This document shows positions 22,073 through 34,234 of a DNA stretch of 64,000 nucleotides, piece after piece (the stretch's first letter is position 1; the number at the start of each line of letters is the position of its first letter). Under the pieces are notes generated by a model. That model was given only the letters and a program-made list of their open reading frames with translations. It was not told where the DNA came from and ran no database searches. The stretch is from Trissonchulus latispiculum (lineage: Eukaryota > Nematoda > Enoplea > Enoplida > Ironidae): contig JASAND010022385.1 of NCBI GenBank assembly GCA_030248195.1, forward strand, positions 62,001-126,000, written 5' to 3'. Position numbers and translations under genes: made by a program.

Positions 22073-23217
22073 TTGGTGAGACAGGCGAAAAAAGGGGAGG
22101 TGGTCACTGAAAGGAAAGCCCTGTCAGCCTACCTGAAATCGACTGTCCTGGAAGAGGGAAACCCGAGAAGAATTGCTGCTGATGGCAATTGTAGGAAAAG
22201 ACTGAAATCGGTGACATCATGGCGGGAATTTGCCAAAGAAAATCGACACGTCAGGGATCTGGCCGGAATGGAACGAGAACCAATACTACGGCAGCCACCC
22301 AAACCGCCCTGGGCACAACCGCCAGAAGTAGACATCTGTCTGGAGTGGAACGGCCAAGTCAGCACCATAGGCGGTCGAGTAGAAGCCTATACTGACGGGT
22401 CTGCCAAATCTGGGACTGACGACGGAGGAGCTGGAGCCTTCATCATACTCCCAGATGGGACCACTGAGCGAATCTGCAAACCAGCCGGAAAACTTTGCTC
22501 TAGCTATCGGGCTGAGCTAAAGGCAATAAGAATGGTCCTGGAATGGTATATATCTGCAGAAGTGGAGCTGTGAAACAGACCGTCCGACCATGATCATTCT
22601 GACCGACTCCCGGTCTGCGCTACAGAGGCTGGGAAAGGGACCAGGAGCGGCCATAGGAGAAATGGAAGCGCAAATCTGGAATCTCCTGTTTGAAGCCGAC
22701 GGAAGAATATCCTTCCAGTGGGTACCAGGACACACCGGAGTTCCTGGAAATGAGAAAGCGGACGAAATAGCTAAGCAAGGATCAGCCCTTGCCCAGCTAG
22801 ACGAACCGGTGAACCTTCCCACCATGCAAAAGTATATATGCATATCGGAAGACGGCAGAAGACTGGAGAACCAGTATTGACCATCCACTTGTGCGGAGAA
22901 TAAATCCATCACTACAACCAATCAGCGACGAAAAGGAGACCGGATTGTCCAAAAAACAGAGGGTAATTCTGGCCTAACTGTCCTCAGGAGGCCACTGCAG
23001 CCACCTACAGGCACCGCATAGGTCAGGCTACAAGTCCTGACTGTCCCCGATGCGGAGAAGCAGAGGAAGACCTGGAGCACCTCCTGCTTGATTGCCCTGC
23101 ATTAGCGACGTATAGACTGCATACCCTGGGACATACCCCCTACCTGGATATCCTGGTGACGGACCCCAAACTGGTAATTGGGTTCCTGGAGGTGGCGGGG
23201 CTAATAACACAACCCTG
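22073..23217 (+). pseudogene. LINE ORF2 fragment: RNase H domain plus terminal zinc knuckle
   Basis: The frame from 22,073 contains VEAYTDGSAKSG, GGAGAFI and SSYRAELKAI (first Asp and the Glu of RNase H). It stops at 22,573, and a shifted frame from 22,590 continues IILTDSRSALQRL, VPGHTGVPGNEKADEIAKQ (second and third Asp). After further breaks near 22,880 the frame resumes YRHRIGQATSPDCPRCGEAE and LEHLLLDCPA, the CCHC-type knuckle and tail seen in I/R1-type LINEs. RT and endonuclease are missing upstream. Related tail at 12,426-13,060. Confidence 0.75.
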
Positions 23218-23264
23218 ACTCATATGCCGACGCGATGAGCCTGCAGCCAGAGAGAGAGAGAGAG

Positions 23265-23565
23265 GGGGGAGGTGGTCGGGAAATGTCGATTTGGGGAGAG
23301 GGGTAAGAAAAATTTTCGAGCGGGGGGGGTCGGCGAAAATTCGGGTTTTCGTTAAAAAACTGAACAATTTTCTCAATTTGCAGGTATTTTTAGCAATTTT
23401 TCGCAAATTTTTTTGAAAACTTTCTAATTTTTGGCTAAAAATTTGCAAAAATTCTGGCAGGGGGTTGAAATTTTTTAGGGGAGGGGGGCGGCCGAGGACC
23501 GATTTGGGGGAGGGGTAGAAAAAATTTGTAGGGGGAGGGTTGGCGACCCCCCCTCCATTTGGCAC
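23265..23565. repeat. Type-B C/G-run element, inverted copy
   Basis: GTCGGCGAAAATTCGGG, GGCCGAGGACCGATTTGGGG and GGTTGGCGACCCCCCCTCCA are the inverse of the copy at 24,755-25,130. Confidence 0.55.
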
Positions 23566-23642
23566 CCATGCCCACGGCCCACCCCCACCAGTGGCGGATC
23601 CAGGATTTTGAAAATGGGGGGCGCTGACAAATTTATCCGGGG

Positions 23643-24055
23643 CTGGCTTTTTCCTACGGGGGGGGGGGTGGGGGCGGCCCACCCAGAATTTCGTTCCCCC
23701 CCAGACTTGGGTCGCCCCCCCCAGGATTCGGGCCTTTCCCCCCCAGACTTGGGTCGCCCCCCCCCAGAATTCGGGCCTTCCCCCCCAGAACTTTTAAGTG
23801 CCCGGAAAAATAGGGTTTTGAGGGTAAATTTTGAAAAATTTTTCCGGCTTCGCCGGATTTTTAGACATTTTTAAGCATTTTTTAGCTATTTTAAGCTTAA
23901 ATTTAGGTTAAAAATAGTTAATATTTTAGCTCAGTGAAAAAAATAGCTATTTTTTAAGCATTTTTCGAAAAATTTTCTCCCCCCCCCCAGATCTGGGGGG
24001 ACCGCCCCCCAGACTTCCCCCCCCCCCCAGAAATTTTTGCCCAGGAAAAAGCCAG
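23643..24055. mobile_element. CTGG-ended G-run element, TSD CGGGG
   Basis: Ends CTGGCTTTTTCCTACGG and inverse CCAGGAAAAAGCCAG with CGGGG outside both ends (23,638-23,642; 24,056-24,060). The interior is like the 16,108 copy in inverted orientation (CCCCCCAGACTTGGGTCG, TTCCGGCTTCGCCGGA). Confidence 0.85.
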
Positions 24056-24199
24056 CGGGGGGGTAAAAGTATCCAGGAACGAAAAGTTTTTACAGGAAAA
24101 TTAATATTGTGTACAGAAAGGTTATATATATATATAGTTCATTTGCCAAATTGTAAAAAAACTATATATATGCCGTGAGTGAAGTAAAGCATGGAGAAT

Positions 24200-24500
24200 T
24201 AGACAAGCACATGGGGGGTCCGGGGGGCGGAGCCCCCCAGAAGTTGAACAATTATATATATATATTTGAAATTAAAAAATCCGTTATGCAAACTTTGAAA
24301 AAGATTAAATATATAAATTAATAAATAAAATGAAAATGTATTACAAACTTACGTAGTGAAACACAGTATATAATATACAAGGAGCGGTGGCATATATATA
24401 AAGAGGACAAGTGACAATGTCAACAGAGGTAATGTGCAAAGCGGGGGGGTCTGGAGGCGGAACCCCCCAGAAGTTGAAGAATTTTTTGAAATCGTGGAAA
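24200..24500. repeat. Two direct copies of a GGGGTCYGG...GGAACCCCCC hairpin unit
   Basis: GGGGGGTCCGGGGGGCGGAG CCCCCCAGAAGTTGAA at about 24,213 and GGGGGGGTCTGGAGGCGGAA CCCCCCAGAAGTTGAA at about 24,443 (space inserted). The duplicate is about 230 bp downstream in the same orientation. Confidence 0.5.
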
Positions 24501-24726
24501 CTTCAGCAATTCAAATGTTTAAAAAGATTAGTTAGGATGAGTTATTGAGTTGTATAGTCGATCAATGGAAAACCAAAAAGGGAATGCTTTTCAGAATTTT
24601 TCACTTCCACGATTCATTCTAGAGCACTTTCAGAAGCTGCCAATTATCAATGCTTGCATTGCCCATTTATATACGTAGAGAGCAAAATAAAATTTGTGTA
24701 TAAATGCCCGCATAGCTGGTTATAGG

Positions 24727-25130
24727 TGTGTTGGGGGGGGGAGCCCTCCCCCAAATGGAGGGGTCGCCGACCCTCCCCCCTAAAAATTTTTTCTACCCCT
24801 CCCCCAAATCGGCCTTCGGCCAACCACCCCCCCCCCCCTAAAAATATCCAACCCCCCACCTGAATTTTTGCAACTTTTCAGCCAAAAATTAGAAAATTTT
24901 CAAAACATTAGCGAAAAATTGCTAAAATTCGCTTAATTACCTTAAAAATCGCTGAAAATTGAGAAATTTTTTCAGTTTTTTAACGAAAAACCGATTTTTT
25001 GCCGCCCCCCTCGAAAATTTTTCTTACCCCTACCCACCAAATCTACTTTTTCCGACCCCTCCCCCTTTTTTGCCAGACCCCTCCTCCCTACCTTTTTCAA
25101 ACCCCCCACCCCCGCTTTTCCCGCCAGCCA
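24727..25130. repeat. Type-B C/G-run element
   Basis: AAATGGAGGGGTCGCCGACC, CCTTCGGCCAACC, AT-rich core with AACGAAAAACCGATTTTTT, then CCAGACCCCTCCTCCC. Direct relative of 21,345-22,062. Confidence 0.55.
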
Positions 25131-26118
25131 CACCTATGACGCTGGTAGTCATAACTCATAAAATAAACTGAAGGCGTTGTTGACGTTACTTGCAAAACAG
25201 GAAAGGAAACAGAATAGAAGACACTTTAAGAGACAGAAGTTCTGTCACTGAACTACGTAATAAAGTAGCACAGAAGTAACATCTAAGTGCGCCGCAGGGG
25301 AAAATTTTTAAAAATTTGTGAAATTTATTAAAATTCTGCTTAATTTTCACTCAAAACATGCTTATAAACAGCTGAAAAACTTTTCTAAGGGGGGGCCGGA
25401 ATGTCAAAGGAGGGGGACCAAATAGCAATGGCGGGCCCGGGCCCCGGTCCCCCCCCCCCGGATCCGCCCACCACCCACTCCCCAACTTTTTTGCCAGCCA
25501 CAATACTAGTTGTTACCAAGTTGCGCAATGAGAAAAGCACAAACCAGTATTAATAGCTAACTAAATAAAAATTCTTGAATGGCAATTTGTATGCTATAAA
25601 AATTAAAGATAAGACTCGCGGTGACCGCAGCCGACAAACTCCTACAACATGTTCAACTCAATGCTGACGGAATTAAGGGGTTCCATTTTAAATATTTTTT
25701 CGACCATCTTTGATTCTGCTTATTCTCAAACACCTATTTTGTAGTCTACATGGTATATCTAACAGATAGTAATTTCATCTTAAAGTTGATATCTGCATGT
25801 GTGTAATATGAAACGAAAAAGTGGTAATATTTTGGTGCGCCAGAGAAACCTCGATAATGACAATACGGTGGAGGAGGGAGGAGATCTGTAAAAAGCGGAA
25901 TTTTAATTTAGGCCGTTTAAATCTTTAAATTAATTTAGGGGGTCAGCATTTTTCATGAAATATTTTGAAAACGGTAATGCCTAATTGAAAATTCTAATTC
26001 TTCTAGATCATAGCAATCAATCGATCATATTAATAGAAAGTTCTCATTGGAGAAATATTTCTGTTCTTGGATCATAGTCTACAAATGCGCCAAATCCAAG
26101 TTATCCGCTTCTAAATAG
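25131..26118. other. No gene recognised
   Basis: Contains another degenerate G/C-run patch (25,385-25,500); otherwise nothing supportable. Confidence 0.4.
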
Positions 26119-26189
26119 TTGCTGTGGTCAAGTTTAGGGATTTTCGTCCAGAAATGCGTCTGGACGCAAGGTATCTTCTGGGCGCCAAT

Positions 26190-26900
26190 TTTAGCCTCTC
26201 TATTCAGAATAAATTCAGAAATTCTGGTTCTCAAGAAACTGCTAAACTTCGCACTGGCACCTGTAAAAGTGCCTAAAAATGAAATAAGAGATGGCCTGCT
26301 GGCGATGAGCTACGGTGGAAGATGAAGGAAGCCATCAGAAAAATGAAAGAATCTGAGCCTAACATTACAGTGTAGCAAAGAAAGGCCATGAAAACGTTGG
26401 CAACAGACAACAAGAATCATAGACTTGCTCGCAAACAAAAAAATACCATAATGGTACTCAACCAAATCGAGTACACCGATAAAGGGGCAAACTCAGTAGC
26501 TTACGCATCTAAAGTGGAACTACTACCAAAGGGTCCAACCCCAACTGTAGAGAAACAACCGCGATCAATGGTCAGAAGGAGTTGTCTAAATCTGAGATTA
26601 CTGCCTCTGGATACGAAGCCACCGCATCTGGGGACGATGTTATTAGGCATCTCAACCCATGTTGAAAGAATCAGAGAATCTTGATTGGGTTAAAAACATT
26701 GACTTCGGTGTTACCAAAATGGTTTTGATTTTGAACACTTTTGATTTTGAACACTTTTGATAACATCGGCCCCTGTACGGTCACCGAAGATCCACAAGCC
26801 GGAAATACTCATGCGCCCAGTAGTCAGCTGCATTAAGTTGTGCAACTTATCCACTGGTGAAGTTCATGTTCAAGATCATCAACCCATTGTAGGTTAACAA
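26190..26900 (+). pseudogene. Penelope-like element, N-terminal part of the RT ORF
   Basis: Frames carry KLLNFALAPVKVPKNEI (the conserved L-N-F-a-x-x-P pre-RT motif), then MKTLATDNKNHRLA ... NTIMVLNQIEYTDK (degraded ADKGNxxVVM region). After shifts comes APVRSPKIHKPEILMRPVVS, matching the Penelope x-Y-G-x-P-K-x-H-K-P ... R-P-I-V-S motif. At least three frame breaks make it dead. It may belong to the same insertion as the RT-C fragment at 28.65 kb, separated by a foldback element. Confidence 0.6.
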
Positions 26901-27083
26901 CGCCTCGAAGGCTCGGAACTGAGTCAGAAGCTAACCGGCGCAAACCCGTCGAAAAAGATTCGACGTAAAGAGTCTGTTCCCGAGCGTTCCTCCAGCATTA
27001 GTTCTAGACATACTAAAACAAAAACTGGTGAGCAACATCAGTTTCCCACAGAGGGCAAATTTCCGCATAGAGAGTATAATGGA

Positions 27084-27530
27084 ACAAGTAGGAAAAATGC
27101 CCCTTGCAGTCGCATGAAAAAGTTAATATGAGCTATGATGGTTAACATTTAAATGTGTCAAGGACAAGATTTAAAATGTTTAATATGAGCCAACATCTAA
27201 ATAAGTAGAGGACAAGATGTAAACGGCTAATATGAGCCGCTACGTTTCTCTTGGGCTCATATTGACGCTCATTTAGCTTTTGCTTACTTTTAATCCAACA
27301 CTGAAATGCTTTGGATGAATAACGACGCATAAACATTAATTTTGCCAAGCTGTACTTAAACATTTTCTTCTCCACCGCTACATCCAAGGTACACATTTAA
27401 GGCCACCATATAAGTCAACAAAACGAAACCGAAGTCAATCTAATGAAGAAACGAAAATGTGGAACTTACACATGTTGTGAAATCTTGAGAAATCACATTT
27501 GAAGTTATCATCGCAATCATCACATTAATT

Positions 27531-27586
<56 letters not shown>

Positions 27587-27854
27587 CCAAGCCAATCAAA
27601 TCGTTCATAAACACTGATGCTTATATGCCAACCGTAAACTGTATCGTATATATGTTTGCCATTTTAGTCGCGTCAATATGAGCCCAAGAGAAACGTAGCG
27701 GCTCATATTAGCCGTTTACATCTTGTCCTCTACTTATTTAGATGTTGGCTCATATTAAACATTTTAAATCTTGTCCTTGACACATTTAAATGTTAACCAT
27801 CATAGCTCATATTAACTTTTTCATGCGACTGCAAGGAGCATTTTTCCTACTTGT
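27084..27854. mobile_element. Foldback element with about 190-bp inverted arms and a TA-run centre
   Basis: Left arm 27,084-27,275 and right arm 27,665-27,854 are nearly perfect inverse copies: ACAAGTAGGAAAAATGCYCC, TGCAGTCGCATGAAAAAGTT, AATATGAGC words spaced by GGACAAGATTTAAAA/GGACAAGATGTAAAC. The centre includes a TA microsatellite (27,534-27,584). The terminus resembles that of the 13,167/16,902/18,424 arms. Confidence 0.85.
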
Positions 27855-27918
27855 CCTCCGTCTAGTTTTTGGGAACGCTGCCATAACTGTAGCAGCAGTA
27901 ATCACAAATTCCACCTGT

Positions 27919-28210
27919 GAATTCCCCATGCCCAATAAGCTTTGCATGCAAAATTTCAGCCTTCCAACTATCTCCAGTAGCTTGAACCAGGAACTGGTTC
28001 AATTTTGAACCAGTTGAACCAGATCTGGCCAGACGTGGGTCGGATCACCAAAGTAACACCACCAGTGAATTCCCCATGCCCAATAACCTTTGTATGCAAA
28101 ATTTCAGCCTTCCAACTATCTCCAGTTGCTTGAACCAGGAACTGGTTCAACTTTGAACCAGTTGAACCAGATCTGGCCAGCCATGGGTTGGATCACCAAA
28201 GACCAATCAC
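27919..28210. repeat. Tandem duplication of a 148-bp unit
   Basis: GAATTCCCCATGCCCAATAA starts at 27,919 and again at 28,067. Each unit has the palindrome-rich TTGAACCAGGAACTGGTTCAA-type core (first 20 bases TTGAACCAGGAACTGGTTCA) and GAACCAGATCTGGCCAG. Confidence 0.85.
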
Positions 28211-28649
28211 CATCATGTATATACAAAAATCGAACCAGATCGAAATTCGGAAAAAACATAAACTTGCTAAGTACCATTGCCTAGATATTCAAAAAATAGT
28301 ATAGAAAAATAATTTTTCCTATGGGCCGTTCGAAAAATCGAGTTAACACAAAATTGACAAAAATCATGCTGAATACAGAAAAAAACCCACTTTCAAACCC
28401 GTAAGAGAAAGTAGATTTTTTCAAAGTTCATTTTTTCCGGGCAAGTTTGGTATCATTCGAAAGCTCTTGGCCTGGCGATTTCAAAAATGTAAATATTAGC
28501 GCTTAATTCCTTCCCGTTGATTAGTTATGCCTAATTAGCACTTTTCAAAATCCGCAAAGTGCCTTTTTAGCTCATATTATGGGGGGCTCTCCGAGCTCCC
28601 CCATGATTAATCTCATTGTGCTTGAAAACATCTACTTCACCTTCAGTCG

Positions 28650-28870
28650 TGAATGGTTTAAACAGACAAGCGGACTTCCACTGTGGTCCCCGCTGTCCCA
28701 TGCACTCTATAGCCTTAATACATGGTGAATTGGCTGTGGCTGCGCTATGTAGATGATATCCTCTGTGTGTGGAAATATGGTCTGAAAAACTGGGAAATTT
28801 GAAAGATCACCTAAATAGGCAAGATCCAGCAATCAAGCTGACAATTGAACTTATAACCCGGATATAGGTA
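28650..28870 (+). pseudogene. Penelope-like RT fragment with the YVDD motif
   Basis: Scattered frames give TSGLPLWSPLSHALYSLNT (RT motif B), WLRYVDDILCVWKYGLK (catalytic YVDD, motif C) and LNRQDPAIKLTIEL. This is the order and spacing of Penelope-type RT. The sequence is broken between B and C. Confidence 0.6.
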
Positions 28871-29830
28871 GTGGCCATAATTGAGTCGAAATTGCGTGAT
28901 GAAGTGGCCTACTTGGAGTTTTATCGTCATGATAATTATTTACTTTACCGTAAGGATAGGTCTAGGCATGGAGGAGGTGTTTGCTTCCTTGTATATTCTG
29001 ATCCACCGGTGAGAGTTCCTACTTTAAACTCTAATTTTAAATTTAAACATACATTGAAGTAGGGTAGGAACCTGGGGAGGCTTGTCCCAAGAAACTTCTG
29101 AAGGGCTTGTACCTTGAACCAAAATTATCGAGGGGGGATTGTACCATAAGCATAGATTAACGCTAGTAGTTATATAAGTTCACAATTTTTAAAGAATTTG
29201 ACGAAAAATTGTTAAGTTTTAGAACAAATGTCTGAATGGTGAAAATTTTTGGTGTTTTTTGGAAAAATTAAGACATTGTGAAAAAACCCGGCGAAGCCAG
29301 AAATGTTTTAGAATATTGGTGCGAAACGAAAACCTATTTTCGGGCTATTTCTGCTTATCCCGTGCCTAATTCTTCCGTACCCCTTGCCCCTGACTGCGGT
29401 ACGGCTTATACTTTGTCCGGATTTGGGGGACATTTTACCCCTCATACCCCTCTTCTTAATCTATGAATCTGAAGGTTTATGGCTTGAACTGAAGATTAGA
29501 AGAAAAACAATTAAACTGTGCCTTTTAATCGTCCTCAAAATAATGCTCAACATTATCTGCTAGTTTAGACGACTTGTCAATAATCAATTTTCGTTTTACC
29601 ACATTTGTTATGGGTGACTTTAATTTACCCTCAGTAAGTTGGGATACGCTACAGTCAAATATTGCCGTCTTCTCACATTTTGCGATAATGTCAACTTATG
29701 GTTTAAAACAAGTAGTTTCTGCACCAACTAGTTTTTATTTACCGCATATTTTAGATTTAGTTTTTCCAGCTGACACTAATTCTCTATCATTGGGTAGCCA
29801 AGATGTTAAAGGGGTCCACTTGGCGGTCCC
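28871..29830 (+). pseudogene. CR1-like LINE endonuclease fragments
   Basis: YRKDRSRHGGGVCFLV (28,940-28,995) matches the CR1/jockey apurinic-endonuclease motif F-R-x-D-R-x-x-x-G-G-G-V. At 29,571-29,800, TTFVMGDFNLPSVSWD and the later HILDLVF correspond to GDFNxPxxxW and the distal D of the same fold. About 500 bp of unrelated sequence separates them, so an insertion or rearrangement split the endonuclease. Confidence 0.6.
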
Positions 29831-29989
29831 TTATTGCTCCCTGAGATTTTATGCTGTATGGATATCTTTAACTTCTCTACAACTAGTAACTTTGATGGAT
29901 TTACTGAAGAGGATCAAATGCTGACGAAACATCTTATCAACCTGATCTCAGCGAAAAAGCCAAGTATACTGTTCACCACTGGCGAAATG

Positions 29990-32848
29990 AGAATTGCTAT
30001 ATGGAGTGAATAGTATCTCCTCTCTTGACAGGCAACATCTACTTATACGTGACTTAGAGGAACTACGTATAGACATTGCCTGCCTGACGGAATCCAGAAT
30101 TCCAAACATCGGCTCGGTCAGAGTAATCGCTGGCAATAATTGTTGCACAATATACCACAGTGGACACGCTACCAATAGAACGGAAGGTGTGGAAATTGCT
30201 GTATCAGACGCTGCTGCTAAGGCTTTCCTCGGTGTGGAATCCATCAGTGAAAGAATAATGGTTGCCCGTTTTTGTGGTCAAATCCAAGATGTATCTGTGG
30301 TGGCCTGCTATGCACCGGCCGATGTACAAAACAGAAACCCGTTCTATCACCACCTCACTAATGTCGTCCAAAATTGTCTCCGGTCCGACATGCTAATAGT
30401 CTTTCAACGCTGAAGTTAGCACAAGCCGCTCTGGATGGGAGCACACCATCGGCAGATTTGGAAGTGGAAGTATGAACGACAACGGATTACGTCTTGTGAG
30501 CTTTGCCTCCGACTTCCAATTGAAGGTCATGAACGGTTTCTTCCAGCACAAACTCAGCTACCGTTTAACCTGGTACGGCAATGCCGGAAATTCCAGTAAA
30601 CAACTGGATTTCATATTAGTCCGTCAAAGATGGGCGTCGTCGGTACAAGATGTGCGGGTACATCGCGGAACCAGCTTACCCAGCGATCATGAACTGGTTT
30701 TGAGACGAATTAGACTGCGACTGAAAGCCTCACAGCAACGATACACTGGTCAAAAAAGGCTAAACATTGGCTTGCTTGATAACAACACCGTGCAGGACCA
30801 GTTTTCCATCAAGCTTTCTAACCTATTCAATGCATTGAGCACTGCGGAGGACCTGAATGACGCTGAAACCGCTTTGGCGGAAACAGCGAAGGAAGTTCTT
30901 GGATTTCAAGGTCCAAGACCACGACCTGTTCCTTTGAGTGAGTCAACCATCCCTGTATCTAACCAGAAACGTAAAGCCAGCAGCACCAGGAGGAAAAGAG
31001 AGCTAACAAAGCGACTGCGTGGAGGCATGAAAGCAGACAAAGAAAGCATGTGGAAGACCACAGCAGAGAACATTGAACGTGCAGCTTCGCATGGTAACTC
31101 CAGGAAACTTTCTCGTTGCGGAGAGAGGCGACTGGTCGTTGATCGATAGTCAGCGAATCCATCCTTGATGACAATGGACATTCGCTCCAAACCAGAAAAA
31201 TTGAAACACTGGACAAATTTATGTTCCCAACTGTTAAACCGGCCCGCGCTCGAAACTGTGGACAATGATTTGGATGCCTTAGTAGATAATATCCAGCAGA
31301 TTGACGGCATCTCAACAACACCGCCTACCCAAGAAGAAATTGCCAAAGGCTATCAAGGCACTAAAACGGGGCAAGGCAGCTGGCCCTGATGGACTTCCTG
31401 CAGAGATCTACAAAACAGCTGCACACGTGATAGCGCCAAAGTTAACAGAACTTCTGCAGCTAGTTTGGCGTTCTCAGCAAACTCCTAAGAAATGGCAAGA
31501 AGCTATCTTGATTTCTGTTTTCAAAAAAGGTGATAGACGACTATGCAAAAGCTACCGAGGAATCTCGCTGCTTCCTGTTGCTGGTAAAATCTTGTCGATC
31601 GTCATTTTGGAGAGATTGAGTACCACACTAGACTCTTCAACAAGAGAGACTGAAGCCGGTTTCCGTAAAGGACTGGGCACTATTGATCAGATATTTTTTC
31701 ACTACGACAAGTGCTTGAGCGTCGTCACCGGTACAACCAGTCCACAATAGCCGCTTTCCTTGACTTCTCCGCTGCCTTCGACAGCGTCGGCAGTCCGGTA
31801 CTGTGGAAGCTTCTAGCGGCCTGTGGCGACCCAACCCTGTACGTAAACCTGATCAAAAACATCCATAACGAGTCATCAACTAGAATTCGGGTGTACGGCG
31901 AACTAAGTGAGCCTATCGCTGATAGGTGTTAGACGTTAGACAAGGGGCGTTAGACAGGGCGCCGTGTTGTCCCCTCTTCTGTTGCTACGAGCTGTGGATA
32001 GAGTGATGTCCAAGAGTATACAGCCTGATCATGGTATTAGTATCAGCGACAGGGATCTAATTGCGGACTTGGAGTATGCGGATGACATTGCAGTGAGGCG
32101 GCCAATCAGGAAAATATGCAGCGACTTATCAACAAAGTCATCGTGCATAGTGAGTCCATAGGACTTAAATTGAACGCGGCGAAGTGCAAGTACAAATATT
32201 CGGCAGCTCACACTCGTGACCTGATGGTAGACCATCACCCCATCGACAAAGTTGAAGCCTTTCCATACCTCGGAAGCCTGATTTCTGTAGATGGAGTTCC
32301 CTCTGCTGAAATCGACTGTAGAATCGGGAAAGCGCTAAATGTATTCAACCAGCTTAATAAACATCTATGGCGCCGTCATGAAATTTCTGTACGAACAAAG
32401 ATGCGCATTTTCAACAGCATGGTAATGTCGGTACTGCTGTATGGGCTCGAAACAACGCCTTTGCGGAGAGCGGACGTCGGCAAGCTCGAAACTTTTCAGA
32501 ACGGCTGCCTGCGCCGAATACTCTGACTCAGACGGGCAGACCGGATTAACAATGCCGAACTGAGACAGCGGGCCGGGCACACCAGCACCATGGAATCGCA
32601 TCTGCGGAAGAAAAGACTGCAGTGGCTCGGTCACGTTGCTCGAATGGATCATAGGCGCCTTCCTAAATTATCCTTTTCTCTCTCCCTCCATCGACCTGGC
32701 GGAAAAGACGGGGCCGACCGCTACAAACGTGGGAGGAAAATGTTTACGACGACCTGAAGAGCTCATTGGCACTATACTCCCTTGGCAACTTTAACTGGAA
32801 GGACACAGTTAAAACACTCGCGGCGGACCTAATTTAGTGGAAGGAGAT
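29990..32848 (+). pseudogene. RTE-like non-LTR retrotransposon, endonuclease plus RT, frameshifted
   Basis: Order is intact. The endonuclease shows CLTESRIP, VVACYAPADV, LTWYGN, QLDFILVRQRW and SDHELV (29,994-30,700). The RT shows AAGPDGLPAEIYK, SYRGISLLPVAGKILS, AAFLDFSAAFDSVG, QGAVLSP and LEYADDIAV (31,370-32,100). The C-terminal tail shows LYGLETTPL and LQWLGHVARMDHRRLPK (to about 32,690). Frame changes or stops occur near 30,413, 31,149, 31,385, 31,750, 31,930, 32,100 and 32,525. The sequence closes with GATGATGATGAACAAGTATA AGTAAGTA (space inserted), a typical short-repeat LINE tail. Recent by similarity to a canonical protein, but not functional as read. Confidence 0.8.
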
Positions 32849-32909
32849 CACGTCTGATGCTATCGCTAACCGAAGGCCACCGATGTCTTCGTGGCGAAGA
32901 TGATGATGA

Positions 32910-33342
32910 ACAAGTATAAGTAAGTACTGGGTTAGGTAGGTTAGTTTTTAAGTGTGTATTTTTCAACAGATTTCGGGGTAATTTACTTCTATATTTTGAG
33001 TCTTTGCTCTTCATCGGCGGTTTAACTCCATTCGGTAAAATTCTCTTAGGATTTCTCCGGCGAGGTTCACAAAAGTCGACTGGAACCACATCTCCAGGTG
33101 TAGAATTTAGAATTCTAGTGAAGTAATTTGTTTTCAATAAAGATTGCAGAAGGTTCGTGAATGAGTGTAGCACTGTCTGATTATCTCCCCTACCTAACCG
33201 CTAACCAACTGAAAATAGACGACACAGCCCTAATTTTTACAAGTCAGAAGTTTACTTTTAAACCAAGGTACAGAATTCAAACGATTTTAGATACAACGCA
33301 ATGTTGTTGTAAATTCAGACAAATTTCACGAAAGCAATAGAA

Positions 33343-33345
<3 letters not shown>
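32910..33345. other. Unassigned sequence between LINE tail and A tract
   Basis: GGGTTAGGTAGGTTAGTT at 32,929 has an imperfect inverse near 33,190 (CCTACCTAACCGCTAACC), suggesting a small inverted-repeat element. The 114-residue minus frame here is not recognised. Confidence 0.35.
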
Positions 33346-33426
<81 letters not shown>

Positions 33427-33442
33427 AAAAAAAAAAAAAAAT
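33346..33442. repeat. A tract of about 97 nt
   Basis: Nearly uninterrupted A with single T interruptions near 33,425 and 33,443. Could be a retroposed 3' tail or an assembly-inflated homopolymer; no transcript body could be defined. Confidence 0.9.
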
Positions 33443-34075
33443 AAGGGGGGCAAGCACCAATTGTAATTTATAAAAAAAATGGACAAAACAAAAGTTTACA
33501 CAAACCTTACAGACAAAAGAGGGAAACAGCCCCCCGAACAACGTACGGTTGGCGCCCAAAAAGGGCAGAGAGAGAAATGGTGCCAGATCCCGCCAAACTT
33601 GAAGAATCCAATCAGAATTCCGGTGGTCTACTTCAATTTCCAGTAATCATTGACAACTTTGAATTTACTCATTTTGATGCAAGGTCGGGCATTTCAAATT
33701 TGACACATGGTGTAGTTTCTGACATGCTTGCAAACCTTGCGTTTAACGAGTTTGCTTATCCGCGATATCTGCTTGGAAATATTTTACAAAGCAGTTTTGG
33801 GTTTTTTGCACGATACTTGAGATAAAACAGTTGATGAAACTCTCAGCTTACGTATGACACGCAAGCTGCGCATAAGAATATTTGTACAGAGGTATTTAAG
33901 CTTCCTGGCTTTTGTGTTTGCAGAGGTGGTTCGAAGTCTAGAATGGAAGCAACCGTTGTCTTACTGCTTTTAATGCTATGGTCTAGTAATCTTTCAGGTT
34001 GAATTACATATACATTGCTAGAAACTTGGATCAGCTAAGAGGCTTGGGTGCTTTTTGCATTACTTTGGTTAATCA

Positions 34076-34234
34076 ATGGATTTTGTAACTCCTCGTCGTA
34101 GACGGAATGCATTGCGTTATGAAACTATTCTAGGTAAACCATTTGGTTCTCCTTTGCCCAAGCCGTCCACCGCAACAATTAAAAGCATTCAAATTGCCTT
34201 GCAATCTCGGCAAGAATCGGCGAGAAAGCTTGTT
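34076..34234 (+). CDS. Probable first coding exon of the SLC1-like carrier gene
   Basis: ATG at 34,076 opens MDFVTPRRRRNALRYETILG and runs 53 codons to ARKLV. There a strong donor (GTT|gtaagt) follows in phase 0. The next supportable exon on this strand starts in phase 0 at 50,467 with RSTRRKIAERLLLFL, which needs an upstream cytoplasmic N-terminus. Joining gives a basic, Ser/Thr-rich N-terminal tail before transmembrane segment 1, normal for the SLC1 family. The link spans a 16.2-kb intron filled with mobile DNA and is inferred from phase, strand and family architecture only. It could instead be the first exon of a different gene. Confidence 0.45.

Noticed and set aside
24200..24500. Bacterial-type rho-independent terminators
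   Set aside because: The GC hairpins lie in eukaryotic repeats, not after bacterial genes.
33277..33559. Poly-Phe frames on the minus strand
   Set aside because: Translation of the A tract; no real coding signal.
33577..33825. 82-residue plus frame just upstream of the SLC1 first exon
   Set aside because: No motif, no splice link to 34,076 in a usable phase that I could establish; may be 5' flank.
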